Shown piece by piece: positions 16,583 through 26,294 of a stretch of 64,000 nucleotides of DNA (position 1 is its first letter; every line of letters starts with the position of its first letter). The notes beneath the pieces are model-generated. The model saw only the letters and a program-made list of their open reading frames with translations. It did no database searches and was not told where the DNA came from. The stretch is from positions 186,001 to 250,000 of the forward strand of contig NZ_LMFO01000001.1 in NCBI RefSeq assembly GCF_001426865.1. Direction: 5' to 3'. Source of the DNA: Paenibacillus sp. Root52 (GTDB lineage Bacteria > Bacillota > Bacilli > Paenibacillales > Paenibacillaceae). Position numbers and translations under genes: made by a program.

Positions 16583-18589
16583 TTGGCTATTCAACCACTG
16601 ACAAGTCCGGTTATTTCACCGGAGGATATTTATTTGTTTCATGAAGGAAACCTTCATCACAGTTATCGTATTTTAGGCGCACAGCCTGCGACCGTGGATC
16701 GCCGTCAGGGGTACCAATTTACCGTATGGGCTCCGAATGCCAAAGAAGTAGGGCTGGCTCTAGATCGTAATGGATGGAACGGTCAACAGGATCCTCTATA
16801 TAAGATACCCGATTCTGGATTTTGGACTCGTTTTTTTCCTGAAATCCATGAAGGAACTTTATACAAATTTCGTATATTAACGGAAGATGGGACGGAATTG
16901 CTCAAAGCAGATCCATACGCCTTTGAAGCTGAGGTCAGACCACAGACCGCTTCAGTAACAAGTTCCATTCAAGGTTATAAGTGGAATGATGGGGCGTGGA
17001 GACGCAAGCAAAGAGGCGTCTACAACAAGCCTTTACATATTTATGAGATGCACATTGGAACTTGGAAGCGCAAAGACGATGGCACGCTGTATACCTATCG
17101 GGAAATGGCTGATCTTCTAGTTCCATACTTATTAGAAATGAACTATACCCATGTGGAAATGATGCCCTTAAGCGAGCATCCGTATGACCTTTCCTGGGGA
17201 TACCAAAATACGGGTTTCTACGCCCCGACTAGTCGTTATGGACATCCGAAGGATCTGATGTATCTCGTAGATACGCTACATCAGGCAGGAATCGGTGTAC
17301 TGCTTGATTGGGTTCCGGCTCATTTTGCCAAAGACGCACATGGTTTGCGATTGTTCGATGGAACACCTCTATATGAGTATGCAGATCCGTTGTTAGCGGA
17401 GAAACCCGGCTGGGGAACACTCAGTTTTGACTACTCTAAACCTGAAGTTTGTTCGTTCTTGATCTCCAATGCTTTGTATTGGATGGAAATGTATCATTTT
17501 GATGGACTACGCGTAGATGCAGTAACGAGCATGCTGAAACTTGATTTTGAAAAAGGGCCAGGTCAATTCCGTCCTAATGTAGATGGTGGATTGGAGAACC
17601 AAGAAGCTGTAGCGTTCCTCCAGCAATTGAATCAAACGGTATTCCAATACTATCCTTATGCACTGATGATGGCTGAAGAATCAAGTGCGTGGCCACTCGT
17701 GACCTCTCCGGTCGACGTGGGAGGGTTAGGCTTTAACTACAAATGGAACATGGGTTGGATGAATGATACGCTGGATTATATCGAGTCTGATTTCCATGAG
17801 CGTCCATCCAAACATCATTTGCTCACATTTCCTGTCGTCTACTCCTTCTCTGAAAATTATGTGCTTCCTCTCTCCCATGATGAGGTCGTGCATGGTAAAA
17901 AGTCATTGCTGGACAAAATGCCAGGAACGTACGAGCAAAAGTTTGACGGGATGCGTGCTTTCTTAGGATACTTCATGACGTTCCCTGGTAAAAAACTATT
18001 GTTCATGGGAGGAGAGTTTGGCCAGTTCATCGAATGGAAAGATGAGGATCAACTGGACTGGTTCTTACTAGACTATGACAGTCACCGCAAGCTTCATCAA
18101 TTTGAGCGGGATCTGTCTGCGCTTTACTGCAACGAGAAAGCGTTGTGGGAGCTTGATCATTCCTTAGACGGTTATGAATGGATTGCTCCGGATGATCATG
18201 CACAGAGCGTCATTTCATATGTTCGCAAAGGAAAAAAACCTGCGGATACACTCCTTGTGCTCATTAACTTTCAACCAGTCAAGCGGGAGCGTTACCGGAT
18301 TGGCGTCATGCGTCCCGGTATGTATACCGAAGTTCTGAACAGCGATCATTCCGATTACGGAGGATCAGGTATACTAAATGATATGCAGTTGCCTACAGAA
18401 AAGATTCCTTTTCACGGGCATCCATATAGTCTGGAAATTGTTTTACCTCCACTGAGCGTGGTTATTCTAAAAAAGACAACACGCCGGAAAGCGGATGAGA
18501 CATCGAATCAAGTCACTTCTGTCAGACCAAAAACGATTGAAACTATAGCAAGCACCCCGGTCAAACCGAGAAGGAGGAAGAAGGCGTGA
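16583..18589 (+). CDS. glgB: 1,4-alpha-glucan branching enzyme
   Basis: Forms alpha-1,6 branches in glycogen (GH13 subfamily 9, CBM48 at the N terminus). 668 residues. Seen: VWAPNAKEV in the CBM48, YEMHIGTWKR, the branching-enzyme signature MPLSEHPYDLSWGYQ, catalytic Asp in DGLRVDAV (about 311), catalytic Glu in MMAEESSAW (about 365) and the transition-state Asp in LSHDEVVHGKKSL (about 432). TTG start with AAGGTGAT seven bases upstream. A basic, Lys/Arg-rich C-terminal tail of about 35 residues is extra to the fold. It overlaps glgA by four bases. Confidence 0.96.
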   Translation: MAIQPLTSPVISPEDIYLFHEGNLHHSYRILGAQPATVDRRQGYQFTVWAPNAKEVGLALDRNGWNGQQDPLYKIPDSGFWTRFFPEIHEGTLYKFRILTEDGTELLKADPYAFEAEVRPQTASVTSSIQGYKWNDGAWRRKQRGVYNKPLHIYEMHIGTWKRKDDGTLYTYREMADLLVPYLLEMNYTHVEMMPLSEHPYDLSWGYQNTGFYAPTSRYGHPKDLMYLVDTLHQAGIGVLLDWVPAHFAKDAHGLRLFDGTPLYEYADPLLAEKPGWGTLSFDYSKPEVCSFLISNALYWMEMYHFDGLRVDAVTSMLKLDFEKGPGQFRPNVDGGLENQEAVAFLQQLNQTVFQYYPYALMMAEESSAWPLVTSPVDVGGLGFNYKWNMGWMNDTLDYIESDFHERPSKHHLLTFPVVYSFSENYVLPLSHDEVVHGKKSLLDKMPGTYEQKFDGMRAFLGYFMTFPGKKLLFMGGEFGQFIEWKDEDQLDWFLLDYDSHRKLHQFERDLSALYCNEKALWELDHSLDGYEWIAPDDHAQSVISYVRKGKKPADTLLVLINFQPVKRERYRIGVMRPGMYTEVLNSDHSDYGGSGILNDMQLPTEKIPFHGHPYSLEIVLPPLSVVILKKTTRRKADETSNQVTSVRPKTIETIASTPVKPRRRKKA

Positions 18590-20022
18590 ACATTCTATTT
18601 GCTGCCGCAGAGGCACATCCATTTATCAAAACAGGAGGACTTGCTGATGTGATTGGAGCTTTGCCTCAAGCCTTGCAAAAGGCTGGGGCAGATGTTCGGG
18701 TCATTTTACCCAAATATAAAGGTATACCTGATGAATACAAAGAGGCCATGCAGCCTGTTATTGTGACGGATGTGCCACTCGGCTGGCGCCGGCAATATTG
18801 TGGAATCGAAATGATGAAATATGAAGGTATCCCGGTGTACTTTGTAGATAACGAGTATTATTTTGGACGGGATGGCGTGTATGGTTATATGGATGATGGG
18901 GAACGGTTTGCGTTCTTCAACCGAGCTGTGCTTGAAGTATTGCCACTTCTGGAATTCAAGCCTGATGTGCTGCATACTCATGATTGGCATGCAGGTATGA
19001 TTCCTCTGTTGCTGCAGGCACATTATGCCCATGATGCGTTTTATAGTGAGATACGAACGGTCTTTACGATACATAATTTGCTGTATCAAGGCGTATTCCC
19101 ACATTCGTTGTTCAGTGACTTGCTAGAACTCGATGATCGGTACTTCACCATGGATGGTGTGGAATATTACGGTAATGTGAATTTTCTGAAAGCAGGTATT
19201 GTCTATGCGGATCATGTTACTACCGTAAGCCCAACGTATGCTCAGGAAGTACAGACTTCCTATTATGGTTATGGGCTAGATGGACTGCTTAGTTCTCTAG
19301 GGAATCGCTTCAGCGGAATCGTAAATGGAATTGATACCAACAGTTATAATCCGGCAACCGACAACAAAATCGCAGTGAAATATCGAACAAGTCTATCCAA
19401 GAAAATTGAGAACAAAGTAGAATTACAAAAGGAGCTTGGTCTGCCTGTTCGTCCAGACGTTCCTCTGATGGTTATGGTAACCCGTCTTGTTGATTCAAAA
19501 GGGCTAGACCTCGTCTGCCGTGTACTTGATGAATTGCTGTATTACGATGATATTCAATTTGCAGTGCTTGGCACAGGGGAGTCCGATTATGAGCATTGGT
19601 TCCGTGAGGCAGCCAATCGCTTCCCGCTCAAGATGTCTGCTCAAATTACGTTTAATGATGGATTGTCCAGGCGCTTCTATGCAGGAAGTGATCTCTTCTT
19701 AATGCCTTCACGATTCGAGCCATGTGGCATCAGTCAGCTGCTAGCTCTTCGATATGGGAGCATCCCTCTCGTGCGTGAAACGGGCGGATTGAATGATACG
19801 GTGCAGTCTTATAATGAATTTACTGGTGAAGGGAACGGATTCTCGTTCACGAACTTTAACGCCCATGATATGATGAATACGATTCGGCGTGCTCAGGAGT
19901 ACTACAGAGAGAAGCAGCATTGGAAGACGATTGTGAAAAATGCGATGAGCGGGGACTATAGCTGGGATGTCTCTGCCGAAGAATACATGGATATCTATCG
20001 GGATATTACAACAGATAAGTAA
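18586..20022 (+). CDS. glgA: Glycogen synthase (ADP-glucose)
   Basis: Retaining GT5 glucosyltransferase that extends alpha-1,4-glucan from ADP-glucose. 478 residues, normal. Seen: N-terminal ADP-glucose site FIKTGGLADVIGALP, DVLHTHDWHAG, VTRLVDSKGLDLV, and the C-terminal donor site FEPCGISQLLALRYG followed by RETGGLNDTV. GTG start overlapping the glgB stop as GTGA, with AAGGAGG inside the end of glgB. Together with glgC it gives a complete glycogen synthesis set; no glycogen phosphorylase gene (glgP) is in the window. Confidence 0.96.
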   Translation: MNILFAAAEAHPFIKTGGLADVIGALPQALQKAGADVRVILPKYKGIPDEYKEAMQPVIVTDVPLGWRRQYCGIEMMKYEGIPVYFVDNEYYFGRDGVYGYMDDGERFAFFNRAVLEVLPLLEFKPDVLHTHDWHAGMIPLLLQAHYAHDAFYSEIRTVFTIHNLLYQGVFPHSLFSDLLELDDRYFTMDGVEYYGNVNFLKAGIVYADHVTTVSPTYAQEVQTSYYGYGLDGLLSSLGNRFSGIVNGIDTNSYNPATDNKIAVKYRTSLSKKIENKVELQKELGLPVRPDVPLMVMVTRLVDSKGLDLVCRVLDELLYYDDIQFAVLGTGESDYEHWFREAANRFPLKMSAQITFNDGLSRRFYAGSDLFLMPSRFEPCGISQLLALRYGSIPLVRETGGLNDTVQSYNEFTGEGNGFSFTNFNAHDMMNTIRRAQEYYREKQHWKTIVKNAMSGDYSWDVSAEEYMDIYRDITTDK

Positions 20023-20055
20023 TATTCAACTTGATCCATTTTGTAAGGTAACAAA

Positions 20056-20105
20056 AAATGCTCTAACTTGTGTAGCTAGATCTACGCAAGTTGGAGCATT
20101 TTGGC
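20056..20105 (+). terminator. Terminator after glgB-glgA
   Basis: Long near-perfect stem AATGCTC-AACTTG-GTAG with CTACGCAAGTTGGAGCATT and a T4 tail. Confidence 0.85.
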
Positions 20106-20218
20106 TTTTACGGCTACAAACCACAGACTATTTTGTGCAAATAACCTAAATGATAGAGGCGGGACTACGCATGCGGGCAGTTTATCACAAGATTCTATGG
20201 TTTTATGTTGCATAACCT

Positions 20219-21982
20219 CTAGAATCGATGTTCATGAGAATCAAGCAGTCGATATAAAATACGGTAGCCGTAAGGATCAAGCTTGATATGCATGATACCA
20301 CCGGTAGGAACGACCTCTTGCTCGGTTAGAGCATCTTTCCAATCTTGGGTTTCCATAGGGTGTGAAAGGGTACGACTCTCTGGGGTATTGTTCATCCAGA
20401 CGGTAAAATGAAGACGTTCATCCATGCGCTCATATACAATACAGGGGTCATGCTGGTCTGCTTTTAAGAAGCGAAAACGACCTTTACGCAGTGCTTCATT
20501 GCTCTTGCGCAAATCAATCATTAGTCGGTAAAAATCATATAGCTCCCGATCTTGCTTAGCAGTGTCCCACTCCATACATTTGCGGCAATCTGGGTCACTG
20601 TCACCACTTATGCCTACCTCATCTCCATAAAAAATACACGGGGTTCCAATGTAAGTGAAAAGGAACACGACCGCAAGTTTCAATCTTCGCTTATCTTGTC
20701 CACTTCTGGACAGCAGACGAGGGGTGTCATGGCTGCATAACATATTGAAAATGACTTCATTCGTTTGCTGAGGGTAACGCATGATAAGGGATCCCATCTC
20801 GTTTGCAAAATTGTAACCATCCATCGACCCGCAGAAGAACTCCAGCACTTTGTCGGCAAAGGGATAATTCATCACCGAATCGAATTGATCTCCCATGAGC
20901 CAGGTCAAGGAATCGCTCCACACTTCACCTACGATATATGCGTCAGGATTGGCCGCTTTCACCACTTTACGAAAGTCCCGCCAGAAATGATTATCCACTT
21001 CATTTGCGACATCTAGTCGCCATCCATCCAGTCTAATTTCTTTGATCCAATATTCAGCAACATCGAGGAGATAGGCTTTAACTTCAGGGTTAGCTGTATT
21101 AAATTTGGGCATGCTGCCATAAAATCCGAATGTGTCGTATGAGGGGATTCCGTCCTTGATCTGCACGGGGAATTCATTAATGTGGAACCAATCTGCATAC
21201 TTGGAAGCTTGTCCGTGCTTTAGCACATCTTGAAAGGGAGGGAAGTCCTCACTGCAATGGTTGAATACCGCATCAAGCATAACGCGAATTCCACGTCGAT
21301 GGCAGGCTTCGGCTACTTGTTTGAGCAATTCATTGTCTCCAAAATGCGGATCTACTTTTTTATAATCAATGGTGTCATATTTATGGTAGGAGTTGGCTTG
21401 GAAGAGGGGGGTAAAGTAAATTGCGTTAACTCCTAGTTCTGTTAAATCCTGTAGATGATCCAATACACCTTGTAGGTCACCACCAAAATAGTTATCCAGT
21501 TCAGGTTTGCCACCCCAAGGCTGTGTTTCTTCGGGATTCAACTCTGGATTACCATTCGCGAACCTCTCGGTCATGATTTGATAAAAGACAGCTTCCTTTG
21601 CCCATTCTGGTACCTTAAATACATCGATTTCATGTATGTAAGAGAACTCATAATATCCTCCAGTTGGGTAAGGTGGGGTATGATGAAACCCATCGTCAGC
21701 CAGATATATATTTTCCGAGCCTGATGTAATTCGAAATATGTAGGACACACGCTTGAATTTTGGTTTAACCGCGATCTCCCAATAATCGAACATGCTGTCC
21801 GCTGCAGCCTTTTCAAGTTGAATTTCACGGAAGGTACCTGACCAATCATATTTGTCACCGGTGAGTGCAGTCACGTACTGTACATCATTTCTCTTGGTGC
21901 GCACACGCAGATGGATCGTAGACGGATCGTAGGCATAAGCCCATTTGTCTCGAGGAACGTGGTACAACGCTTCAAGCAGCAT
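20219..21982 (-). CDS. Neopullulanase / cyclomaltodextrinase-type alpha-glycosidase
   Basis: GH13 (subfamily 20-like) enzyme that hydrolyses maltodextrins, cyclodextrins or pullulan. 587 residues, the typical size. Seen: N-terminal beta-sandwich domain (about 1-125), FYQIMTERFANGNP, catalytic Asp in DGWRLDVANEVDN, catalytic Glu in VGEVWSDS, and LCSHDTPRLLSR with the third acid. No signal peptide, so the enzyme is intracellular. ATG start with AGGAGG well placed. It is convergent with glgA, and likely helps turn over glycogen or imported maltodextrins; exact specificity is not decidable by eye. Confidence 0.92.
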   Translation of the reverse strand: MLLEALYHVPRDKWAYAYDPSTIHLRVRTKRNDVQYVTALTGDKYDWSGTFREIQLEKAAADSMFDYWEIAVKPKFKRVSYIFRITSGSENIYLADDGFHHTPPYPTGGYYEFSYIHEIDVFKVPEWAKEAVFYQIMTERFANGNPELNPEETQPWGGKPELDNYFGGDLQGVLDHLQDLTELGVNAIYFTPLFQANSYHKYDTIDYKKVDPHFGDNELLKQVAEACHRRGIRVMLDAVFNHCSEDFPPFQDVLKHGQASKYADWFHINEFPVQIKDGIPSYDTFGFYGSMPKFNTANPEVKAYLLDVAEYWIKEIRLDGWRLDVANEVDNHFWRDFRKVVKAANPDAYIVGEVWSDSLTWLMGDQFDSVMNYPFADKVLEFFCGSMDGYNFANEMGSLIMRYPQQTNEVIFNMLCSHDTPRLLSRSGQDKRRLKLAVVFLFTYIGTPCIFYGDEVGISGDSDPDCRKCMEWDTAKQDRELYDFYRLMIDLRKSNEALRKGRFRFLKADQHDPCIVYERMDERLHFTVWMNNTPESRTLSHPMETQDWKDALTEQEVVPTGGIMHIKLDPYGYRILYRLLDSHEHRF

Positions 21983-22151
21983 GAGAGCACCTCCTGAAAT
22001 TATAAGATAAGGTATGTGTATATAACCAAGTTAGCGAGCTTTGAATCGGTTTTTCTGCATCAGTTGTGGAAATCATACATTTTTTTCAACATTTTCAATA
22101 TCCTTTTCACAGCATCTCCAGGTTGATGGTCTATATACATACTCTACATAA

Positions 22152-22200
22152 AGAAAAAGCCTACACTTGAACCCCTAAATCAAGGGAGTGAGTAGACTCT
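22152..22200 (-). terminator. Terminator after the M20 gene
   Basis: On the minus strand, an imperfect stem pairing AGTCTACTCACT with AGTGTAGGCT precedes a T-rich tail (GGCTTTTTCTTT). Confidence 0.65.
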
Positions 22201-22225
22201 GAGCAGTAGGATTTATTTCATCTAA

Positions 22226-23401
22226 TTAATGTTTAAGCTGCTTAAATTCAGACTGGATCGCTTCCAGCAATGAGGGCTGAGTTAATACATCGTAAGCGGT
22301 TGTTGCAAGCGCCTTAGCACCTAGAATCATGCCGTCTAGCGCACGTTCCTGTAGAGCCAAATCACGAAACTCAATGGAATGCAGGGTATGAACTTCATCC
22401 ACAACACGAATGTAAGGGTGAATCGCTGGGCAACGAAGGGATACATTACCAATATCCATCGAGCCATGATCATTGCCACTTACGATCTCTTCTTGTGGAA
22501 TCCCGAGTTGAACTAGATTTTCGCTAAATGTGTTTGATAAGCGATCGTTGGTAGCCATCTCATCGTAAGAAGTTTCATAGTTGGACGTGACCAGCTTACA
22601 TCCAGTCTGCAATGCCGATCCTTCTGCAATTTGAATGACTCGCTCGGTGAGGATATTCAGTTCTTTACGAGTGGCTGCTCGTACATAAAATTGAGCAGAA
22701 GCATAATCAGGGATAATGTTCGCAGCTTGTCCGCCATGATTAATTACACCGTGGATTCTAACTGTGCTTTTGACCTGTTGCCGAAAAGCATTAATGCCAT
22801 TAAAGGTTTGGATGACTGCATCGAGTGCATTAATGCCTTCGTGCGGGCTAGCTGCAGCGTGGGACGATTTGCCATGGAACTCAAATTGCACGGCATCAAT
22901 CGCGAGCGAGCTTCCTGATCTCTCATAGGCATAATAAGGGTGAGCCATGATTGCAATATCACAGTCATCGAACATGCCTGCCTCGGCCATAGGAACTTTG
23001 GCACCACGTGTCTCTTCGGCAGGTGTACCGAACACTTTAATGGTTCCTCCCACTTCATCGAGGATCGACTTGAGACCTACAGCAGCACCGAGACTCATCA
23101 TACAGATGAGGTGATGTCCACAGGTATGACCAATCTCAGGTAAGGCATCATATTCGCACAATAAAGCAATGGTTGGCCCAGGCTTAGCTGCGGTGTAAGT
23201 TCCGATAAAAGCTGTATCAAGTCCGAGAATCGGCGCTTCTACTTCGAAGCCATGATACGTTAATTCTTCTTTTAAGCGAGCAGAGGCAAGATACTCTTCG
23301 TTGCCAAGTTCGGGATTTGCACCGATGTATGATGAAATTTCTTTAAAACGGGAAGCATATTGGTCAATAACCGTTAAAATTTGTGATTTGGAATGTGTCA
23401 T
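22226..23401 (-). CDS. M20-family amidohydrolase
   Basis: Zinc-dependent amidohydrolase or dipeptidase of the AbgB/PM20D2-like branch. 391 residues. Seen: CEYDALPEIGHTCGHH (metal His and Asp/Glu), the catalytic Glu pair in GTPAEETRGAKV, the lid-domain FHGKSSHAAASPHEG, and a C-terminal GNDHGSMDIGNVSL followed by VHTLHS with the last metal His. No signal peptide, so cytoplasmic. ATG start with AGAAGGGG. It is divergent from an amino-acid ABC importer, which fits a role in processing an imported amidated or acylated amino acid; that link is inference. Confidence 0.9.
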   Translation of the reverse strand: MTHSKSQILTVIDQYASRFKEISSYIGANPELGNEEYLASARLKEELTYHGFEVEAPILGLDTAFIGTYTAAKPGPTIALLCEYDALPEIGHTCGHHLICMMSLGAAVGLKSILDEVGGTIKVFGTPAEETRGAKVPMAEAGMFDDCDIAIMAHPYYAYERSGSSLAIDAVQFEFHGKSSHAAASPHEGINALDAVIQTFNGINAFRQQVKSTVRIHGVINHGGQAANIIPDYASAQFYVRAATRKELNILTERVIQIAEGSALQTGCKLVTSNYETSYDEMATNDRLSNTFSENLVQLGIPQEEIVSGNDHGSMDIGNVSLRCPAIHPYIRVVDEVHTLHSIEFRDLALQERALDGMILGAKALATTAYDVLTQPSLLEAIQSEFKQLKH

Positions 23402-23495
23402 CGTAAGCCCCTTCTCGAAGAAAATAAAAATAGTGAAATGATTATATCATGTTTGCTCTCATTTTTCAGAAACAAGTCAAGATTTGTAAAAACAA

Positions 23496-23530
23496 AATGC
23501 ATTGCATAATCATGCATTGTACTTTATAAT
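23496..23530 (+). promoter_or_regulatory. Promoter and inverted repeat of the amino-acid ABC operon
   Basis: TTGCAT (23502-23507) - 17 bases - TATAAT (23525-23530). An inverted repeat AATGCAT (23496-23502) / ATGCATT (23512-23518) covers the -35 and spacer and may be an operator shared with the divergent M20 gene. Confidence 0.65.
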
Positions 23531-23654
23531 GACTCAGGCATCGATATGAGGCTTATGCATCATTTTTATGGGCAGCTTCTTAAAAGCAGATATATCGAGT
23601 GATGTAAAACTATGGACAAAGTCGTATACAAAGTATTGTAAGGGGAGAACAGGG

Positions 23655-25112
23655 TTGAAATTGATTAGTCGTTATACCATGATGCTGCTGGCCTTTGTAC
23701 TGATGTTGACAGTTGCTGTACCGACGGTACTCGCAAGCGGCACTACGGACAATTCAGGCGGTAAAAAATTGGTGCTCGGCACAAGTGCCGACTTCGCGCC
23801 ATATGAATTCCATAAAGTTATTGATGGAAAAGATGAAATTGTTGGATTTGATATTGAAATTGCAAAAGAAATCGCTGCAGATCTAGGAGCGGAGCTTGTC
23901 ATTGAGGATATGGGATTTGACGGGCTTCTACCTGCACTCCAGAGCGGTCGTGTAGACTTAGTCATTTCAGGCATGACACCAACGGAAGAGCGTAAGAAAA
24001 GCATCGATTTCTCTGATACGTATTATAAATCGAAGCAAGTCATTATGATTCGCACGGAAGACGCAGGAAAATATTTAACGATGGCGGATCTGCAAAATGA
24101 AAAAATCGGGGTTCAAAAGGGATCTATTCAGGAAACCATTGGACAGGGAATTCCAGGTGCTCAATTAACGGCACTGGATAAAATCTCCGACATCGTTCTA
24201 CAGTTGCAGACCAATCGTGTAAATGCAGCGATTGTAGAAGATACCGTAGCTGCTGGTTATTTGGATGATGCCATCGGTCTTGCACCTATTGTGGTGGACG
24301 GCGAGCAGGTTGAGGCTGCAATCGGAATTCGTAAAGGCAATACTGAACTGCTGAATGCGGTAAATAGTACGTTGGATCGGCTTAAGAGTGAAAATAGAAT
24401 CGAAGAAATGGTCACTGAAGCAAGCCAATTGATGGTAGGTAAAGATACCAAAAATATATTCGAAGTATTCTGGGCATACAAAAGCTTCTATGCTAAAGGT
24501 ATTGGTTACACTCTCTTGTTATCTGCATTGGGTGTATTATTCGGGGTAATCATCGGTTTGATTATCTGTATGTTCCGTATGCATGATATGGCTATTCTGC
24601 GTTGGATCGGTACAGCGTACGTTGAACTTATTCGTGGTACGCCTATGCTCGTACAATTGATGATTATCTATTATGGTTTGTCACTGACCTTTGGAATTAA
24701 TTTCTCGGCGCTACAAGCCGGTGTAATTACACTCTCTATCAACAGTGGTGCTTATCTTGCGGAGATTTTCCGTGCAGGTGTGCAAGGTGTAGATCGTGGA
24801 CAACTAGAGGCTGCTCGTTCACTTGGCATGGGTAGAGGCGCAGCGATGCGCTACATTATTTTGCCCCAAGCGTTCAAGGCTGTCTTGCCGGCAATCGGTA
24901 ACGAGTTCGTAACGATTATTAAAGAGTCTTCCATTATCTCGATTATTGGTATGGTCGACATTATGTATCAAGCAAGTGTGGTCAAAAATATTACGTACCA
25001 AGGGATGAATCCATTCCTTATTGCAGCAGCAATTTATTTCGTAATGACCTTCATATTGTCCAAGCTGCTCGGACGACTGGAAAGGAAGTTGAATGCAAGT
25101 GATCGACGTTAG
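23655..25112 (+). CDS. Amino-acid ABC transporter, fused substrate-binding protein and permease
   Basis: 485 residues. Seen: an N-terminal signal/anchor helix ending near VPTVLASG, a family-3 solute-binding domain (about 35-275; [43 protein letters not shown]), then a permease domain (about 290-485) with [15 protein letters not shown] and the EAA motif [19 protein letters not shown] that docks the ATPase. Such fusions are common for polar amino acid importers in Firmicutes. TTG start at 23655, chosen for AAGGGGAG upstream; an ATG 87 bases earlier has no ribosome site. It overlaps the ATPase gene by 20 bases. Confidence 0.93.
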   Translation: MKLISRYTMMLLAFVLMLTVAVPTVLASGTTDNSGGKKLVLGTSADFAPYEFHKVIDGKDEIVGFDIEIAKEIAADLGAELVIEDMGFDGLLPALQSGRVDLVISGMTPTEERKKSIDFSDTYYKSKQVIMIRTEDAGKYLTMADLQNEKIGVQKGSIQETIGQGIPGAQLTALDKISDIVLQLQTNRVNAAIVEDTVAAGYLDDAIGLAPIVVDGEQVEAAIGIRKGNTELLNAVNSTLDRLKSENRIEEMVTEASQLMVGKDTKNIFEVFWAYKSFYAKGIGYTLLLSALGVLFGVIIGLIICMFRMHDMAILRWIGTAYVELIRGTPMLVQLMIIYYGLSLTFGINFSALQAGVITLSINSGAYLAEIFRAGVQGVDRGQLEAARSLGMGRGAAMRYIILPQAFKAVLPAIGNEFVTIIKESSIISIIGMVDIMYQASVVKNITYQGMNPFLIAAAIYFVMTFILSKLLGRLERKLNASDRR

Positions 25113-25821
25113 TCAATTATATAAATCCTATGGGAAAAATGAAGTGTTAAAAGGCATTGACGTCACGATTGGCAAAGGTGAGGTTGTCGTTGTCATCGGG
25201 CCATCCGGTTCGGGTAAAAGTACGTTTTTGCGTTGTCTGAACCTGCTTGAGCAGCCGACTTCAGGCGAGATCCTATTCGAAGGTGTTTCAATTACAGAAC
25301 CGAAGCATAACATCAATGCTACTCGTGAGAAGATGGGTATGGTGTTTCAACATTTCAACCTGTTTCCTCACAAGACGATTCAGCAGAACATCACGATTGC
25401 CCCGATCAAAGTAAAGAAACAATCGGTGCAGGAAGCCGATCAGATTGCAGCCGATTTGCTTAAAACGGTTGGCCTTTCTGACAAAAAAGATGCATACCCC
25501 AACCAGTTGTCAGGTGGACAAAAACAGCGTATTGCGATTGCGAGAGCCTTGGCAATGCAACCACATGTAATGTTGTTTGACGAGCCAACTTCAGCACTCG
25601 ATCCAGAGATGGTTGGAGAGGTGCTTGATGTCATGAAACGCCTGGCAGAGGGTGGAATGACAATGGTCATTGTTACGCATGAAATGGGCTTTGCTCGTGA
25701 AGTAGGAGACCGGATTCTGTTCATGGATGGCGGAGTAATTATTGAGCAAGGAACACCTGATGAAGTGTTTGGTGCACCTAAGAATGCTCGTACACGTGAT
25801 TTTCTTGCTAAAGTTCTATAG
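25093..25821 (+). CDS. Amino-acid ABC transporter ATPase
   Basis: GlnQ/ArtP-type ATP-binding subunit for the fused importer encoded just upstream. 242 residues. Seen: Walker [11 protein letters not shown]-loop [11 protein letters not shown], signature [16 protein letters not shown], Walker [14 protein letters not shown], and H-loop [11 protein letters not shown] with the switch His present. ATG start overlapping the upstream gene by 20 bases, with GGAAG close by. Substrate is probably a polar amino acid or, given the neighbouring M20 enzyme, an amino-acid derivative. Confidence 0.94.
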   Translation: MQVIDVSQLYKSYGKNEVLKGIDVTIGKGEVVVVIGPSGSGKSTFLRCLNLLEQPTSGEILFEGVSITEPKHNINATREKMGMVFQHFNLFPHKTIQQNITIAPIKVKKQSVQEADQIAADLLKTVGLSDKKDAYPNQLSGGQKQRIAIARALAMQPHVMLFDEPTSALDPEMVGEVLDVMKRLAEGGMTMVIVTHEMGFAREVGDRILFMDGGVIIEQGTPDEVFGAPKNARTRDFLAKVL

Positions 25822-25877
25822 TTATGTGATCATAAGCTGCCGAGCAGCTGGGGATACACTATTGAATGAAGAGTAAC

Positions 25878-25919
25878 AAACAGCCTTGTCGACATCATCG
25901 TCGGCAGGGCTGTTTTTAT
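25878..25919 (+). terminator. Terminator after the amino-acid ABC operon
   Basis: AACAGCCTTG-CGAC / GTCG-CAGGGCTGTT stem with a T5 tail. Confidence 0.88.
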
Positions 25920-26038
25920 TTGTTTTCCGGAGATACATAATCGGAAGGATCGATGGAATAAAAGGTAACTTTTTTGTTACTTATATAGAAGACATATATG
26001 AATTATTAATATGAAAAAGGCTTATTTATTAACCAATT

Positions 26039-26067
26039 TTGATGTGTCATAAACGTATTGGTAAGAT
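26039..26067 (+). promoter_or_regulatory. Candidate promoter of the riboswitch-3D gene
   Basis: TTGATG - 17 bases - TAAGAT, placed about 35 bases before the aptamer. A second candidate TTGTTA...TATGAA lies near 25972. Assignment is tentative. Confidence 0.4.
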
Positions 26068-26099
26068 TTACTACAACTATAGGTTACAAGATTGTGATA

Positions 26100-26282
26100 T
26101 ATTGTTCCTGCCGAAACTTCCGAGGAGGAAGTGCGGGGGATGTAACGATGCAGAAACGAGGATTGATGTTCGCGTACTGCTAGGGGTGAATTAGGGCGTA
26201 CATAACGTTAAGGGCATGTGATTGAACCTATAGGGTGGTTTCCTCCATCCGAATCCGACAACTAACCTCGCAGGCATAATGA
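26100..26282 (+). promoter_or_regulatory. c-di-AMP (ydaO/yuaA) riboswitch
   Basis: Seen: P1 arms CCTGC (26107-26111) and GCAGG, the conserved GCGGGGGA block, GGGGTGAATTAGG, a central GGGC...GGGTGG segment, and the hallmark 3' block CCGAATCC then CTAACCTCGCAGG. These in this order match the ydaO class, which binds cyclic di-AMP and usually turns genes off. It precedes a LysM-3D wall protein, a typical target of the class. No clear terminator lies between aptamer and ATG, so the mode of control (early termination or ribosome-site masking by GAGGGAGGAAG) is open. Confidence 0.88.
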
Positions 26283-26294
26283 GGGAGGAAGACC

